DNA of 64,000 nucleotides. It comes from Geomonas silvestris. Lineage in GTDB: Bacteria; Desulfobacterota; Desulfuromonadia; Geobacterales; Geobacteraceae. The notes below the pieces were generated by a model, which was not told where the DNA came from, searched no databases, and saw only the letters and a list, made by a program, of their open reading frames with translations. Shown piece after piece: positions 27,764-36,606 of this stretch. A program made the position numbers and the translations under genes. The stretch covers positions 1-64,000 of the forward strand of contig NZ_BLXX01000016.1 of NCBI RefSeq assembly GCF_014193515.1. Direction: 5' to 3'. The first letter of the stretch is position 1. The number at the start of each line of letters is the position of its first letter.

Positions 27764-30190
27764 TTGCTCCGCAAAAACGTCTCTGCCATCATCGTAGCCC
27801 AGCTCACCGTCAGTTCCGCACTGGCTTTTGCCGAAACCGACGGCGCGACAGTCGGCAAGACGGCGCCTCCCGCAGCGGCAGCCGTCGAAAAGGCCGCCGA
27901 GAAGGGGGCGGCCCCCAAGGCCGCGGAAGCCGTGAACATCGACTACGCCGGCGCCAAGATCGCCTCGGTGCAGATCAAGGGGAACCGGCGCATCGAGACG
28001 GCAGCCATCCTGCCGGCGGTGCACGTGAAGCCGGGGGAACTCCTGGACCCGGCTCAAGTCGACGCCGACCTGCGCGCCATCTACAAGCTCGGCCATTTCC
28101 GCGACGTGCGCGCCGAGGTTGAGAAGGTCGACGGGGCGGTGGCGCTTTTCTACGTGGTGCAGGAAAAACCGGTGGTCCGCGAGGTGAAGTTCGAGGGAAC
28201 CAAGGAGATCAGTACCGACAAGGTGCGCGACGCCCTGGGGATCAAGCCGAACACCATCTTCTCCCCCAAGGAGCTGCAGCAAGGGGTAAAGAAGGTCAAG
28301 AAGCTCTACTCCGACGACGGCTACTACTTGGCCGAGGTCGAGACCAGCACCACCCCGCGCTCGGAGAGCGAACTGAACCTCCTGGTCAAGGTGAAGGAAG
28401 GGGACAAGGTACTGATCCGCACCATCAACTTCACGGGTAACCACGCCTTCAGCGCCCGGAAGCTGAAAAAGAGCATGGAGACCGGCGAGAAGTGGATGTT
28501 CTCCTGGCTGACCGGTGCTGGCACCTACAAAGAGGAGATGCTCAAAAACGACGTGCAGCTTTTAACCGAGTTCTACATGAACAACGGCTACGTCAACGTG
28601 AAGGTCGGCGAGCCGAAGGTTGATCTCCTGCCGGACAAGACGGGCCTTACCGTCAGCATCGGGATCTCCGAGGGGGAGCAGTACAAGATCGGCAAGCTCG
28701 CCTTCAGCGGCGACCTCCTGGAGAGCCGCGATGTCCTCATGAAGAAGCTCACCACCAAGACCGGGCAGCTCTTCAGCCGCAGCGCGCTCAGGACCGACGT
28801 GGTCGGACTCACTGACCTCTACGCCGACAAAGGGTTCGCCTTCGCCAACGCCTCGCCGGGGCTGCACATCAACCCCGAGGACCGCACCGTCGACATCACC
28901 TTCGAGATGGAGAAGGGGCAGCTGGTGCACATCGACCGGATCAACATCGCCGGCAACGCCAAGAGCCGCGACAAGGTGCTGCGCCGCGAGCTACGCCTCG
29001 AGGAGGGCGAGCTCTACTCCGCCACTGGGCTCAAGCGCAGCAAGCAGAACCTGATGAACACCGGTTTCTTCGAGGACGCAAGCCTCACCACCGTGAAGGG
29101 GAGCCGGTCGGACCTGCTCGACCTCAACGTCGAGGTGAAGGAGAAACCGACCGGGACCTTCAGTGTGGGGGCGGGTTACAGCTCGTTGGACGGCGTCATC
29201 GGCCAGGGTTCCGTGCAGCAGGCAAACTTCCTTGGGCTGGGTCTTAAGGCCACTGCGGCCGTATCCTTTGGGAGCAAGTCGCAGACCTACAACCTGGGGC
29301 TCACCGATCCCTACTTCATGGACACCAAGTGGACCGTGGGTGCCGACGTCTACCGGACCGAGCGCCAGTACCTGGACTACACCCGGCGCGCCACCGGCGG
29401 CGATATCAAGGCGGGCTACAGCCTTTCGGATAACCTGAGCACCTTCTGGCTCTACAAGTACGAGCAGAAGGAGATCAGGGACGAGTCGGTCGGTCTGTTG
29501 CAGAGCATTCACCTGGGGACCATCGTCGCGCCGGACCGCTCCTCGTCGACGAGCTCGATTACGGCGAGCCTCACCAACAACACGACCGACTACCGGATCG
29601 ACCCGTCGCTTGGCTTCATCAACACGCTGTCGATCGAGTTTGCCGGCCTGGGCGGCTCGAACCGTTTCCTGCGCTACGTCACGGAGCACACCTATTTCCA
29701 TCCGGTCGCCTTCGGCTCGGTAGCCTCGGTGCGCGGCACTTTGGGGTACATCCAAGGGTTGGGCAAAGGGGTGCCGATCGACGAACGGTTCTACCTCGGG
29801 GGGATCAGCTCGCTGCGCGGCTATGCAGGCCGCACCGTTTCGCCGTACCTCGCCCCGTGGGTAACCACCAACGATTACAACGGTAACGAGACGACCGCCC
29901 AGAACCACGTCTACCTCGGGGGGCTGATGGAGGCGGTGGCTAACGTCGAGTACACCTTCCCGCTCCTTAAGGATGCGGGGCTCAAAGGGGTGGTTTTCTT
30001 CGATGCCGGCAACTGCGACAACACCTTCAAGAGCACCTTCGGCAGTGTCCTGACCAGCTACGGATTCGGCTTCCGCTGGTTCTCTCCGATCGGGCCGCTC
30101 CGGTTGGAGTACGGTATCCCGCTCAACCCCCGCCAGGGGGTCGACAGCTCAAGCGGAAAACTCGAATTCTCGATTGGCAGTATTTTCTAA
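27764..30190 (+). CDS. bamA: Outer-membrane protein assembly factor BamA
   Basis: BamA inserts beta-barrel proteins in the outer membrane. The 808 residues comprise an N-terminal signal-like segment, POTRA repeats (for example IASVQIKGNRRIETAAIL and REVKFEGTKEISTDKVRDAL) and a C-terminal barrel that starts near GTFSVGAGYSSLDGVIGQG and ends with the aromatic LEFSIGSIF. The loop-6-type motif LRGY is seen in the barrel (SSLRGYAG). The TTG start at 27764 has GGGGGA just upstream; no better start is available that keeps a signal peptide. It is followed at once by skp/ompH. Confidence 0.95.
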   Translation: MLRKNVSAIIVAQLTVSSALAFAETDGATVGKTAPPAAAAVEKAAEKGAAPKAAEAVNIDYAGAKIASVQIKGNRRIETAAILPAVHVKPGELLDPAQVDADLRAIYKLGHFRDVRAEVEKVDGAVALFYVVQEKPVVREVKFEGTKEISTDKVRDALGIKPNTIFSPKELQQGVKKVKKLYSDDGYYLAEVETSTTPRSESELNLLVKVKEGDKVLIRTINFTGNHAFSARKLKKSMETGEKWMFSWLTGAGTYKEEMLKNDVQLLTEFYMNNGYVNVKVGEPKVDLLPDKTGLTVSIGISEGEQYKIGKLAFSGDLLESRDVLMKKLTTKTGQLFSRSALRTDVVGLTDLYADKGFAFANASPGLHINPEDRTVDITFEMEKGQLVHIDRINIAGNAKSRDKVLRRELRLEEGELYSATGLKRSKQNLMNTGFFEDASLTTVKGSRSDLLDLNVEVKEKPTGTFSVGAGYSSLDGVIGQGSVQQANFLGLGLKATAAVSFGSKSQTYNLGLTDPYFMDTKWTVGADVYRTERQYLDYTRRATGGDIKAGYSLSDNLSTFWLYKYEQKEIRDESVGLLQSIHLGTIVAPDRSSSTSSITASLTNNTTDYRIDPSLGFINTLSIEFAGLGGSNRFLRYVTEHTYFHPVAFGSVASVRGTLGYIQGLGKGVPIDERFYLGGISSLRGYAGRTVSPYLAPWVTTNDYNGNETTAQNHVYLGGLMEAVANVEYTFPLLKDAGLKGVVFFDAGNCDNTFKSTFGSVLTSYGFGFRWFSPIGPLRLEYGIPLNPRQGVDSSSGKLEFSIGSIF

Positions 30191-30217
30191 ATTCTTAGGA
30201 ACGATAAGGAGCACGAC

Positions 30218-30733
30218 ATGAAACGTTTCATTCTCGCTTTTTTCCTGATGGCAGCCGTTCCCTTTGCCGCTTCGGCAGCCGAGGCGGCAAAGGTAGGTTC
30301 CGTTGATATCCAGAAGGTCCTCTTGATGTCGGAGGCCGGCAAGGAGGCCAAGGAGCAGCTGAGCCAGAAGGCCGCCAAGTACGAGTCCGAGAAAACCACC
30401 AGGGAAGACGAACTGAAAAAGCTCAAGGGCGAACTGGAGAAGCAGGGTCTGGTCCTCTCCGAGAGCGCCCGCAGCGCCAAAGAGCGCGACTACCAGCAGC
30501 GTCTCAAGGAGTACCAGCGCTTCTTGAAAGATGCCCAGGACGACCTGCAGGCTAAAAACGACGAGTTCACCGGTAAGATCGTGGACGAGGTGGTGAAGGT
30601 AGCCCAGGCCTACGGCCGCCAGAACGGCTACACCGCCATCTTCGTGAAGAGCGAGAGCATCGTCTACCTGGATCCCAGCGCCGATGTGACCGAGGAAGTC
30701 CTCAAGTCCTTCAACGCGTCGCGTAAGAAGTAA
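30218..30733 (+). CDS. OmpH/Skp family periplasmic chaperone
   Basis: Skp-like proteins hold unfolded outer-membrane proteins on the way to BamA. The 171 residues begin with a signal peptide (ILAFFLMAAVPFAASA) and then VGSVDIQKVLLMSEAGKEAKEQLS, a typical OmpH start. The middle is a long charged coiled coil (KTTREDELKKLKGELEKQG), and the C-terminal helix returns to the trimer base. It is 27 bp behind bamA and before lpxD, the usual order. Confidence 0.92.
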   Translation: MKRFILAFFLMAAVPFAASAAEAAKVGSVDIQKVLLMSEAGKEAKEQLSQKAAKYESEKTTREDELKKLKGELEKQGLVLSESARSAKERDYQQRLKEYQRFLKDAQDDLQAKNDEFTGKIVDEVVKVAQAYGRQNGYTAIFVKSESIVYLDPSADVTEEVLKSFNASRKK

Positions 30734-30744
30734 ACCTAAGGGCC

Positions 30745-30869
30745 GTTCCAGGTTCTATGTGCTACGTTCTAGGTTGACGGCGAAACGAGAATCAGAAGCG
30801 CCAGAAATGGGTCGCGGATTTTCGGCCTTTGCTTTTCAACGTAGAACATAGAACGTAGAACCTGAGAAC
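30745..30869. repeat. Heptamer inverted-repeat element A (skp-lpxD gap)
   Basis: Left arm 30745-30779 is five consecutive 7-bp units of the GTTCTAN type. Right arm 30834-30869 is the same unit inverted (GTAGAAC, ATAGAAC, GTAGAAC). About 22 of 28 positions can pair, with a loop of about 54 bases. It lies inside the transcription unit with no promoter or terminator seen, and ends 26 bp before the lpxD start codon. Confidence 0.85.
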
Positions 30870-30895
30870 CGCCTTTTTCGCCTTTTGGGGTTTTT

Positions 30896-31954
30896 ATGAA
30901 AAAATCGCTCAACGAAATTGCCCAGTACCTGGGCGGCAGGGTGTCCGGCGACGGCGAGGTGCTGATCGGCGGACTGGCCACGCTGGACGACGCCGGCGAA
31001 GGGCAACTCACCTTCCTGGCCAACCCGAAGTACGCGGCCAAGGTGGCTACCACTCGCGCTTCCGGGGTGCTGCTCCCGGAGGGGGCGGAGCCGCACGGGC
31101 GCAACGCCATCTTCCACGCCAACCCTTACCTGGCCTTTGCGAAGCTGCTCACCCTCTTCTACGTGAGCACCCCGGCGCCGGCCGGCATTCTCCCCGGTGC
31201 CCAGGTGGCCGAAGGGGTCAAGATGGGGACCGACTGCACCATCCACCCCGGCGCCTCGGTGGCCCCCGGGGTTACCCTCGGCAGCCGCGTGGTGCTCTAT
31301 CCCGGCGTGGTGCTCTACCCCGGGGTCACCTTGGGCGACGACGTCACCCTGCACGCCAACGTGAGCGTGCGCTCGGGGTGCCGCATCGGCAACCGGGTCA
31401 CCATCCACGACGGCACGGTGGTCGGCTCGGACGGCTTCGGCTACGCGCCCGACGGCAAGAACTGGTACAAGATCCCGCAGATCGGCATCGTGGTCATCGA
31501 AGACGACGTGGAGATCGGCTCCAACACCGTCATCGACCGCGCCGCACTCGAGGTCACCCGCATCCGCCGCGGCACCAAGATCGACAACCTGGTCCAGATC
31601 GCCCACAACTGCATCATCGGCGAGGACTGCATGATCGTCTCCCAGGTGGGGATCTCCGGTAGCACCCAGGTGGGCAACCATGTTATCATGGGCGGCCAGG
31701 TCGGGGTGGCGGGGCACCTGAAGATCGGCGACAACGTCATGCTCGGCGCCAAGGCCGGCGTGCCGGGGAACGTCGCCCCGAACCAGACGGTTAGCGGCAC
31801 CCCCTGCATCCCGCACCGGGACTGGCTCAAGGCCTCCGGCGTCTTCCCGAAACTGCCGGAGATGAAGAAGAGCCTCGGAACCCTGGAAAGGCGGGTAGCC
31901 GAGTTGGAGGTCCTGGTGGCAAAGCTTGCCCCTGGCGAGACCGAGGTGCAGTAA
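30896..31954 (+). CDS. lpxD: UDP-3-O-acylglucosamine N-acyltransferase
   Basis: It adds the second acyl chain (from acyl-ACP) to UDP-acyl-glucosamine in lipid A synthesis. The 352 residues contain an N-terminal uridine-binding domain and a left-handed beta helix of hexapeptide repeats (for example [22 protein letters not shown]). The catalytic histidine is in [12 protein letters not shown]. The start has GGGG 5 bp upstream. Confidence 0.96.
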   Translation: MKKSLNEIAQYLGGRVSGDGEVLIGGLATLDDAGEGQLTFLANPKYAAKVATTRASGVLLPEGAEPHGRNAIFHANPYLAFAKLLTLFYVSTPAPAGILPGAQVAEGVKMGTDCTIHPGASVAPGVTLGSRVVLYPGVVLYPGVTLGDDVTLHANVSVRSGCRIGNRVTIHDGTVVGSDGFGYAPDGKNWYKIPQIGIVVIEDDVEIGSNTVIDRAALEVTRIRRGTKIDNLVQIAHNCIIGEDCMIVSQVGISGSTQVGNHVIMGGQVGVAGHLKIGDNVMLGAKAGVPGNVAPNQTVSGTPCIPHRDWLKASGVFPKLPEMKKSLGTLERRVAELEVLVAKLAPGETEVQ

Positions 31955-32010
31955 ACCGGCGGGGGCACCTATTAAACGTCCCCCTCTCTAGCCGTTCCGA
32001 TTTTTGATCG

Positions 32011-32033
32011 CGCGCCGGGTAGCTCACGGCGCG
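32011..32033. repeat. GC-rich hairpin upstream of fabZ
   Basis: CGCGCCG (32011-32017) can pair with CGGCGCG (32027-32033) across a 9-base loop. It lies in the 110-bp lpxD-fabZ gap and has no T-run, so it is not a typical terminator; it may be an mRNA processing structure. Confidence 0.5.
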
Positions 32034-32064
32034 AAATTCTTATTTGCAGTACGAGGAGTCGGCA

Positions 32065-32499
32065 ATGCTTGATATTAATCAGATCATGGAAATTCTGCCG
32101 CACCGCTACCCGTTTCTCATGGTAGACAAGGTGCTCGAGATCGAACCGGGCAAGCGGGTCGTCGCCATCAAGAACGTCACCATGAACGAGCCCTTTTTCC
32201 AGGGGCACTTCCCGGGGCATCCGGTCATGCCGGGAGTCCTCATCATCGAGGCCATGGCCCAGGTGGCGGCGATCATGGCGTACCTTGCCACCGACGACAA
32301 CGAGAAGGACAAGGTGAGCTACTTCATGGCCATCGACAACGCGCGCTTCCGCAAACCGGTGAAACCCGGCGACACCCTGCGCATCGAGATCGAGACCATC
32401 TTTTACAAACGCGGCATCTGGAGCGTGGCCGGCAAGACCTACGTCGGCGACACCCTGGTGACCGAGGCGGAACTCAAGGCAACCCTGGCGGACAAGTAG
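32065..32499 (+). CDS. fabZ: 3-hydroxyacyl-ACP dehydratase FabZ
   Basis: It dehydrates 3-hydroxyacyl-ACP in fatty acid elongation and competes with LpxA/LpxD for substrate. The 144 residues form a hot-dog fold, with [13 protein letters not shown] at 11-23, catalytic His48 in [13 protein letters not shown] and Glu62 in LIIEAMAQ. I chose ATG 32065, which has GAGGAG upstream and gives the usual length, over a TTG at 32044. Confidence 0.96.
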   Translation: MLDINQIMEILPHRYPFLMVDKVLEIEPGKRVVAIKNVTMNEPFFQGHFPGHPVMPGVLIIEAMAQVAAIMAYLATDDNEKDKVSYFMAIDNARFRKPVKPGDTLRIEIETIFYKRGIWSVAGKTYVGDTLVTEAELKATLADK

Positions 32500-32507
32500 C
32501 GAGAGGC

Positions 32508-32589
32508 AGGGACGAGGGATGAGGGACTCGGTATATCGGTCCGCAGTCCGATATTTCGGCCCCAGTCCCCAGCCCAGTCCCTAGTCCCT
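32508..32589. repeat. Heptamer inverted-repeat element B (fabZ-lpxA gap)
   Basis: Three 7-bp units of type AGGGACG/T (32508-32528) are inverted as AGTCCCT-type units (32564-32570 and 32576-32589). Between them is a separate hairpin, ATATCGG (32533-32539) against CCGATAT (32548-32554). It ends 18 bp before the lpxA ATG, and the lpxA ribosome site GGAG (32598-32601) follows directly. Confidence 0.8.
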
Positions 32590-32607
32590 GTAGTACTGGA
32601 GAACCAC

Positions 32608-33384
32608 ATGATCCACCCAAGCGCAATCATTTATCCCGGCGCGCAGATTCACCCGGAAGTAGAGATCGGCCCGTACGCCGTGATCGGAGAGCACGTCAAG
32701 ATCGGCCGTGGCACCAAGGTCGGGCCGCACGCAGTGATCGACGGCTGGACCGAGATCGGGGAGAACAACACCATCTTCCACATGGCGTCGGTGGGAGCTG
32801 TCCCGCAGGACCTCAAGTACCGCGGCGAAGAGACCTACCTGCGCATCGGCAACGGCAACACCATCCGGGAGTTCGCCAGCCTGCACCTGGGTACGGTCAC
32901 CGGCGACGGCGAGACCACGGTGGGCGACGGCAACCTCTTCATGGCTTACTCGCACGTGGCCCACGACTGCCACATCGGCAACCACGTGGTGATGGCGAAC
33001 GCCGCCACGCTGGCTGGCCACGTCAGGGTCGAGGACTTCGCGATCCTTGGGGGGCTTTGCTGCGTGCTGCAGTTCTGCCGCATCGGGGCCCACGTCATGG
33101 TCGGGGGCGCCACGCCGGTCGGCATGGACGTTCCTCCCTACACCATCGTCACCGGCGACAACCGCGAGGCGCGCCTGAGGGGGTTGAACCTGGTGGGGCT
33201 CAAGCGCCGCAACTTCCCGCCCGAGACCGTAGCCGGGCTCAAGAAGGCCTACAAGCTTTTGACCATGTCCGGCCTCAGGCAGACCGAGGCCATCGAGCGG
33301 ATGAAGGCGGAGATCCCGTCCTGTCCGGAGGTCGACCACTTCATCTCCTTCATCGAGTCCTCCCAGCGCGGGGTGTGCAAGTAA
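32608..33384 (+). CDS. lpxA: UDP-N-acetylglucosamine acyltransferase
   Basis: It performs the first step of lipid A synthesis, the 3-O-acylation of UDP-GlcNAc. The 258 residues have hexapeptide repeats (IGPYAVIGEHVKIGRGTKVGPHAV, near 19-43) and the catalytic base His119 (AHDCHIGN), followed by the C-terminal helical region (KKAYKLLTMSGLRQTEAIERM). It lies downstream of fabZ with element B in the gap. Confidence 0.96.
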   Translation: MIHPSAIIYPGAQIHPEVEIGPYAVIGEHVKIGRGTKVGPHAVIDGWTEIGENNTIFHMASVGAVPQDLKYRGEETYLRIGNGNTIREFASLHLGTVTGDGETTVGDGNLFMAYSHVAHDCHIGNHVVMANAATLAGHVRVEDFAILGGLCCVLQFCRIGAHVMVGGATPVGMDVPPYTIVTGDNREARLRGLNLVGLKRRNFPPETVAGLKKAYKLLTMSGLRQTEAIERMKAEIPSCPEVDHFISFIESSQRGVCK

Positions 33385-33389
33385 CTGCA

Positions 33390-33452
33390 GGTTGAGGTTA
33401 AGGTCGAGGATGAGAAACGGCGTGTGCCGTCTTCCGCCTCGGCCTTGACCTC
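33390..33452. repeat. Inverted-repeat element C with 6-bp period (lpxA-lpxB gap)
   Basis: A 16-base arm (33394-33409) pairs with 33437-33452 with 14 of 16 matches. The left arm has a 6-bp rhythm (GGTTGA, GGTTAA, GGTCGA). An inner hairpin, ACGGC-GTGT-GCCGT, spans about 33417-33430. It occupies the place where some relatives carry lpxI between lpxA and lpxB. Confidence 0.75.
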
Positions 33453-33509
33453 GTGCTGTTTCTGAGGGAGCCTGCTCTTCCCGTACTCCACTTTTTCGAG
33501 GTTCACCCG

Positions 33510-34664
33510 TTGTCCCAAAGAAGTGACTCAGTCATGATCGTAGCCGGCGAGGCGTCCGGCGACCTGTACGGGGCAGAGCTCGCACGCGAGCTGCGCACCC
33601 TGGCGCCCGGAACCCGGCTTATCGGGATGGGGGGCGACCGGATGCGGGAAGCCGGGGTCGAGACGCTGGTTGACGCGAACGACATGGCGGTCATGGGGCT
33701 GGTCGAGGTGGTCGGCCACCTTCCCACCATCGTGAAGGGGTTCTCGGTCCTCAAAAAGCGACTTTTGAGCGATCCGCCTCGGCTTTTGGTCCTCATCGAC
33801 TACCAGGATTTCAACCAGCGGCTGGCCAAGGTCGCCAAAAAGGCCGGCATCACGGTGCTCTTCTTCATAAGCCCCACGGTCTGGGCCTGGCGCAGCGGCA
33901 GGGTGCACGAAATCAGGAAGGTCGTCGACATGATGGCGGTCCTCTTCCCCTTCGAGGTCCCCTTCTACGAGAAGGCCCACGTTCCGGTGAGTTTCGTCGG
34001 GCACCCGCTGGTCGACATGGTGCCGCCCGCCCTTAACCGGCGCGAGGCGAGAACGGCCCTGGGGATCGATCCCGCGCGGCGCACCGTCGGGCTCTTCCCG
34101 GGGAGCCGCAAGGGGGTCCTGAAGCGGCTTCTGCCGACCGTCCTCGAGTCGGCGGTGCTCCTCAAAAAGAGCATGCCCGAGCTGCAGTTCGTGCTCCCCT
34201 TGGCGGCCACCCTGCGCCCGGCCGACCTGGAGCCGGAACTCTCCGCCTCGGGGCTCGAGGTCGCCGTCATCTCCGGCAAGAACCACGAGCTCATGTCCGC
34301 CTGCGACGCCGCCATCTCGGTCTCCGGGACGGTGATCATGGAGCTCGCACTGGTCGGCGTGCCCACCGTGCTCATCTACAAGGTCTCTCCCCTTACCTAC
34401 CAGATAGGGAAGCGGGTGATCAACGTGCCGCACATCGGGATCTGCAACATCGTCGCCGGGAAGCGGATCATCAAGGAACTGATTCAGCACGAGGCGAACC
34501 CGCAGGCGATTGCCGGCGAGGCCGACGCGCTGTTAAACGACGCATCCTACAGGGCGCAGGTCGTCAGCGACCTGGCCGGGGTGCGCGAAAAGCTGGGAAG
34601 CGGCGGCGCGCTGAAGCGCCTGGCGCTGCTTGCCCGGCAGATGATGGAAAAGGATGCAGGTTAA
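33510..34664 (+). CDS. lpxB: Lipid A disaccharide synthase
   Basis: It condenses UDP-diacyl-GlcN with lipid X to form the lipid A disaccharide. The 384 residues (E. coli 382) match GT19: VMIVAGEASGDLYGAEL near the N terminus, GMGGDRMREAG, the SPTVWAWRSGR motif, and VGHPLVDMV. The TTG at 33510 is preferred because GAGG at 33498-33501 lies 8 bp upstream and it gives family length; a GTG at 33453 or ATG at 33534 are alternatives. The msbA start follows directly. Confidence 0.93.
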   Translation: MSQRSDSVMIVAGEASGDLYGAELARELRTLAPGTRLIGMGGDRMREAGVETLVDANDMAVMGLVEVVGHLPTIVKGFSVLKKRLLSDPPRLLVLIDYQDFNQRLAKVAKKAGITVLFFISPTVWAWRSGRVHEIRKVVDMMAVLFPFEVPFYEKAHVPVSFVGHPLVDMVPPALNRREARTALGIDPARRTVGLFPGSRKGVLKRLLPTVLESAVLLKKSMPELQFVLPLAATLRPADLEPELSASGLEVAVISGKNHELMSACDAAISVSGTVIMELALVGVPTVLIYKVSPLTYQIGKRVINVPHIGICNIVAGKRIIKELIQHEANPQAIAGEADALLNDASYRAQVVSDLAGVREKLGSGGALKRLALLARQMMEKDAG

Positions 34665-36398
34665 ATGAACGCCTTTGCACGACTTATCAGCTATTGCCGC
34701 CCCTACTGGTGGCGCATCGCCCTCGCTGCGCTGGGTTCCCTCGCGGTGGGCGGGATGGACGGTGCTCTCGCCTACCTGGTGGAGCCGGTGTTGAAACGGA
34801 TCTTCTCCGGCAAGGACATGCAGATCTTCGTGTTCCTCCCGCTGGGGATCATGGTGCTCTACGCCGTGCGCGGCGGGTGCCGCTTCATGAACGACTACTT
34901 CCTGCGCACCGCTGGCCAGCTCGCGGTCCAGGATGTGCGCAACGCCATCTACCGCAAAAACATCCGGCTCAGCATGGGGTTCTTCAACCAGCATCCAACC
35001 GGATCGCTCATGTCCCGCATCCTCAACGATGTCGGCATGATGCAGGAGGGGATGGGGAACGTCATCACCGGCCTGTTTCGCGACGGGATCTCGGCGGCCT
35101 CGCTTTTGGGGCTCATCTTTTACCGCAACTGGGAGCTGGCCATCATCTCCTTCACGGTGATCCCGCTGTCGGTGTTCCCGGCGCAGAAGATCGGCCGGCG
35201 CATCAAGAACCTGGCGCGCCAGGGGCAGGGGAAGATGGGGGACATCTCCTCCATCCTGCAGGAGACCTTCTCCGGCATCAAGGTGATCAAGGCCTTCGGG
35301 CTGGAGTCGCGCGAGATCGAGCGCTTCGAGGAGACCAACCTCGAGCTCTACTCGTTCTCCCGGCGCAACATCAAGTACGAGGCGATCTCCACCCCGCTCA
35401 TGGAGTCGATCACCTCGATCGGCATCGCTGTGGTGATCTGGGTGGGCGGCCGTTCGGTCATGAAGGGGGCGATGAGCGCCCCGGAGTTCTTCTCCTTCAT
35501 CACCGCGATGTTGCTGGTCTACACCCCGGTCAAGCGCCTGGTCGCCTCCTACAACACGCTGCAGCGTGCCATGGGTGCCGCCGAGCGGGTCTTCGAGGTG
35601 ATCGACCAGGTTCCCCAGATTGCCGACGCACCCGATGCCCACGAGCTGGGACGCTCCAAGGGGGAGGTGGAGTTCCGCGGGGTCTCCTTCCGCTACGAGG
35701 AGGAGAACGTGCTGAACCGGGTGAGCCTTACGGCGAACCGCGGCGAGGTGCTGGCCCTGGTAGGCCCCTCCGGCGGCGGCAAGACCACCCTGGTCTCGCT
35801 GATCAGCCGCTTCTACGACCCGACCGAGGGGGCGATCCTCATCGACGGGCACGATATCCGGCAGCTCACGCTGAAAAGCCTGATGGCCCAGGTCGCCCTG
35901 GTGGACCAGGAGACCATCCTGTTCAACGACACCATCGCGAACAACATCCGCTACGGGAAGACCGACGCGAGCGAGGAAGAGGTGCAGCGTGCCGCCCAGG
36001 CCGCCTTCGCCCACGACTTCATCAGCCAGCTCCCCGAGGGGTACGAGACCAACATCGGGGACCGTGGCGTACGTCTCTCCGGCGGGCAGCGCCAGCGGAT
36101 CTGCATCGCGCGCGCCATCCTGAAGGACGCGCCGATCCTGATCCTGGACGAGGCGACCAGTGCGCTCGACACCGAAAGCGAGCAGATGGTGCAGGCGGCA
36201 CTCAACAACCTGATGGCCAACCGCACCACCTTCGTGATCGCCCACCGGCTCTCCACCATCACCCACGCCGACCGGATCCTGGTGCTTGAGAAGGGGGAGA
36301 TCGTCGAGACCGGCAACCACGACGCGCTCATCGCCCGCGGCGGGACCTACAGCAGGCTGCATGCGCTGCAGTTCGGCGAACAGCCGGCCGCGGAGTAA
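34665..36398 (+). CDS. msbA: Lipid A export ATP-binding/permease MsbA
   Basis: It flips lipid A-core across the inner membrane. The 577 residues form a half-transporter with six TM helices (about 15-310) and an ABC domain. Walker A is GPSGGGKTT near 367-375, the signature LSGGQRQR near 471, and Walker B is ILILDEATSALDTESE. It begins with no gap after lpxB, so the two are probably coupled. Confidence 0.93.
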   Translation: MNAFARLISYCRPYWWRIALAALGSLAVGGMDGALAYLVEPVLKRIFSGKDMQIFVFLPLGIMVLYAVRGGCRFMNDYFLRTAGQLAVQDVRNAIYRKNIRLSMGFFNQHPTGSLMSRILNDVGMMQEGMGNVITGLFRDGISAASLLGLIFYRNWELAIISFTVIPLSVFPAQKIGRRIKNLARQGQGKMGDISSILQETFSGIKVIKAFGLESREIERFEETNLELYSFSRRNIKYEAISTPLMESITSIGIAVVIWVGGRSVMKGAMSAPEFFSFITAMLLVYTPVKRLVASYNTLQRAMGAAERVFEVIDQVPQIADAPDAHELGRSKGEVEFRGVSFRYEEENVLNRVSLTANRGEVLALVGPSGGGKTTLVSLISRFYDPTEGAILIDGHDIRQLTLKSLMAQVALVDQETILFNDTIANNIRYGKTDASEEEVQRAAQAAFAHDFISQLPEGYETNIGDRGVRLSGGQRQRICIARAILKDAPILILDEATSALDTESEQMVQAALNNLMANRTTFVIAHRLSTITHADRILVLEKGEIVETGNHDALIARGGTYSRLHALQFGEQPAAE

Positions 36399-36521
36399 AA
36401 AACCGAGGACTCCCCAGCCAGCTATCCCGGAGCGCGAGGGAGCTGTCGCAGGGGTGAATAATCAAACTGGTCCTACCTGGGTGAAGCTGCCACGAAGCAA
36501 CGTCGACCGTTGTTTCGGCTT

Positions 36522-36556
36522 CCCCCTCACCCCGACCCTCCCCCGCGGGGGGGGAG
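36522..36556 (+). repeat. C/G-rich palindromic repeat (CCCTCACCC family), upstream of lpxL
   Basis: A stretch of CCCCCTCACCCCGACCC followed by CCCCCGCGGGGGGGGAGG can fold as a hairpin. It is nearly the reverse complement of the sequence at 40685-40721, so both belong to one dispersed family. It lies in the 208-bp gap after msbA, which otherwise holds only a GACCCA/TGGGTC palindrome about 36580-36591. Confidence 0.65.
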
Positions 36557-36606
36557 GCAGGTCTACGATCTTTACCGACCCACCTGGGTCAATTGTTGGA
36601 GAGCAG

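Noticed and set aside
32011-32033. GC-rich hairpin in the lpxD-fabZ gap as a terminator
   Set aside because: No T-run follows it; kept as a plain hairpin only.
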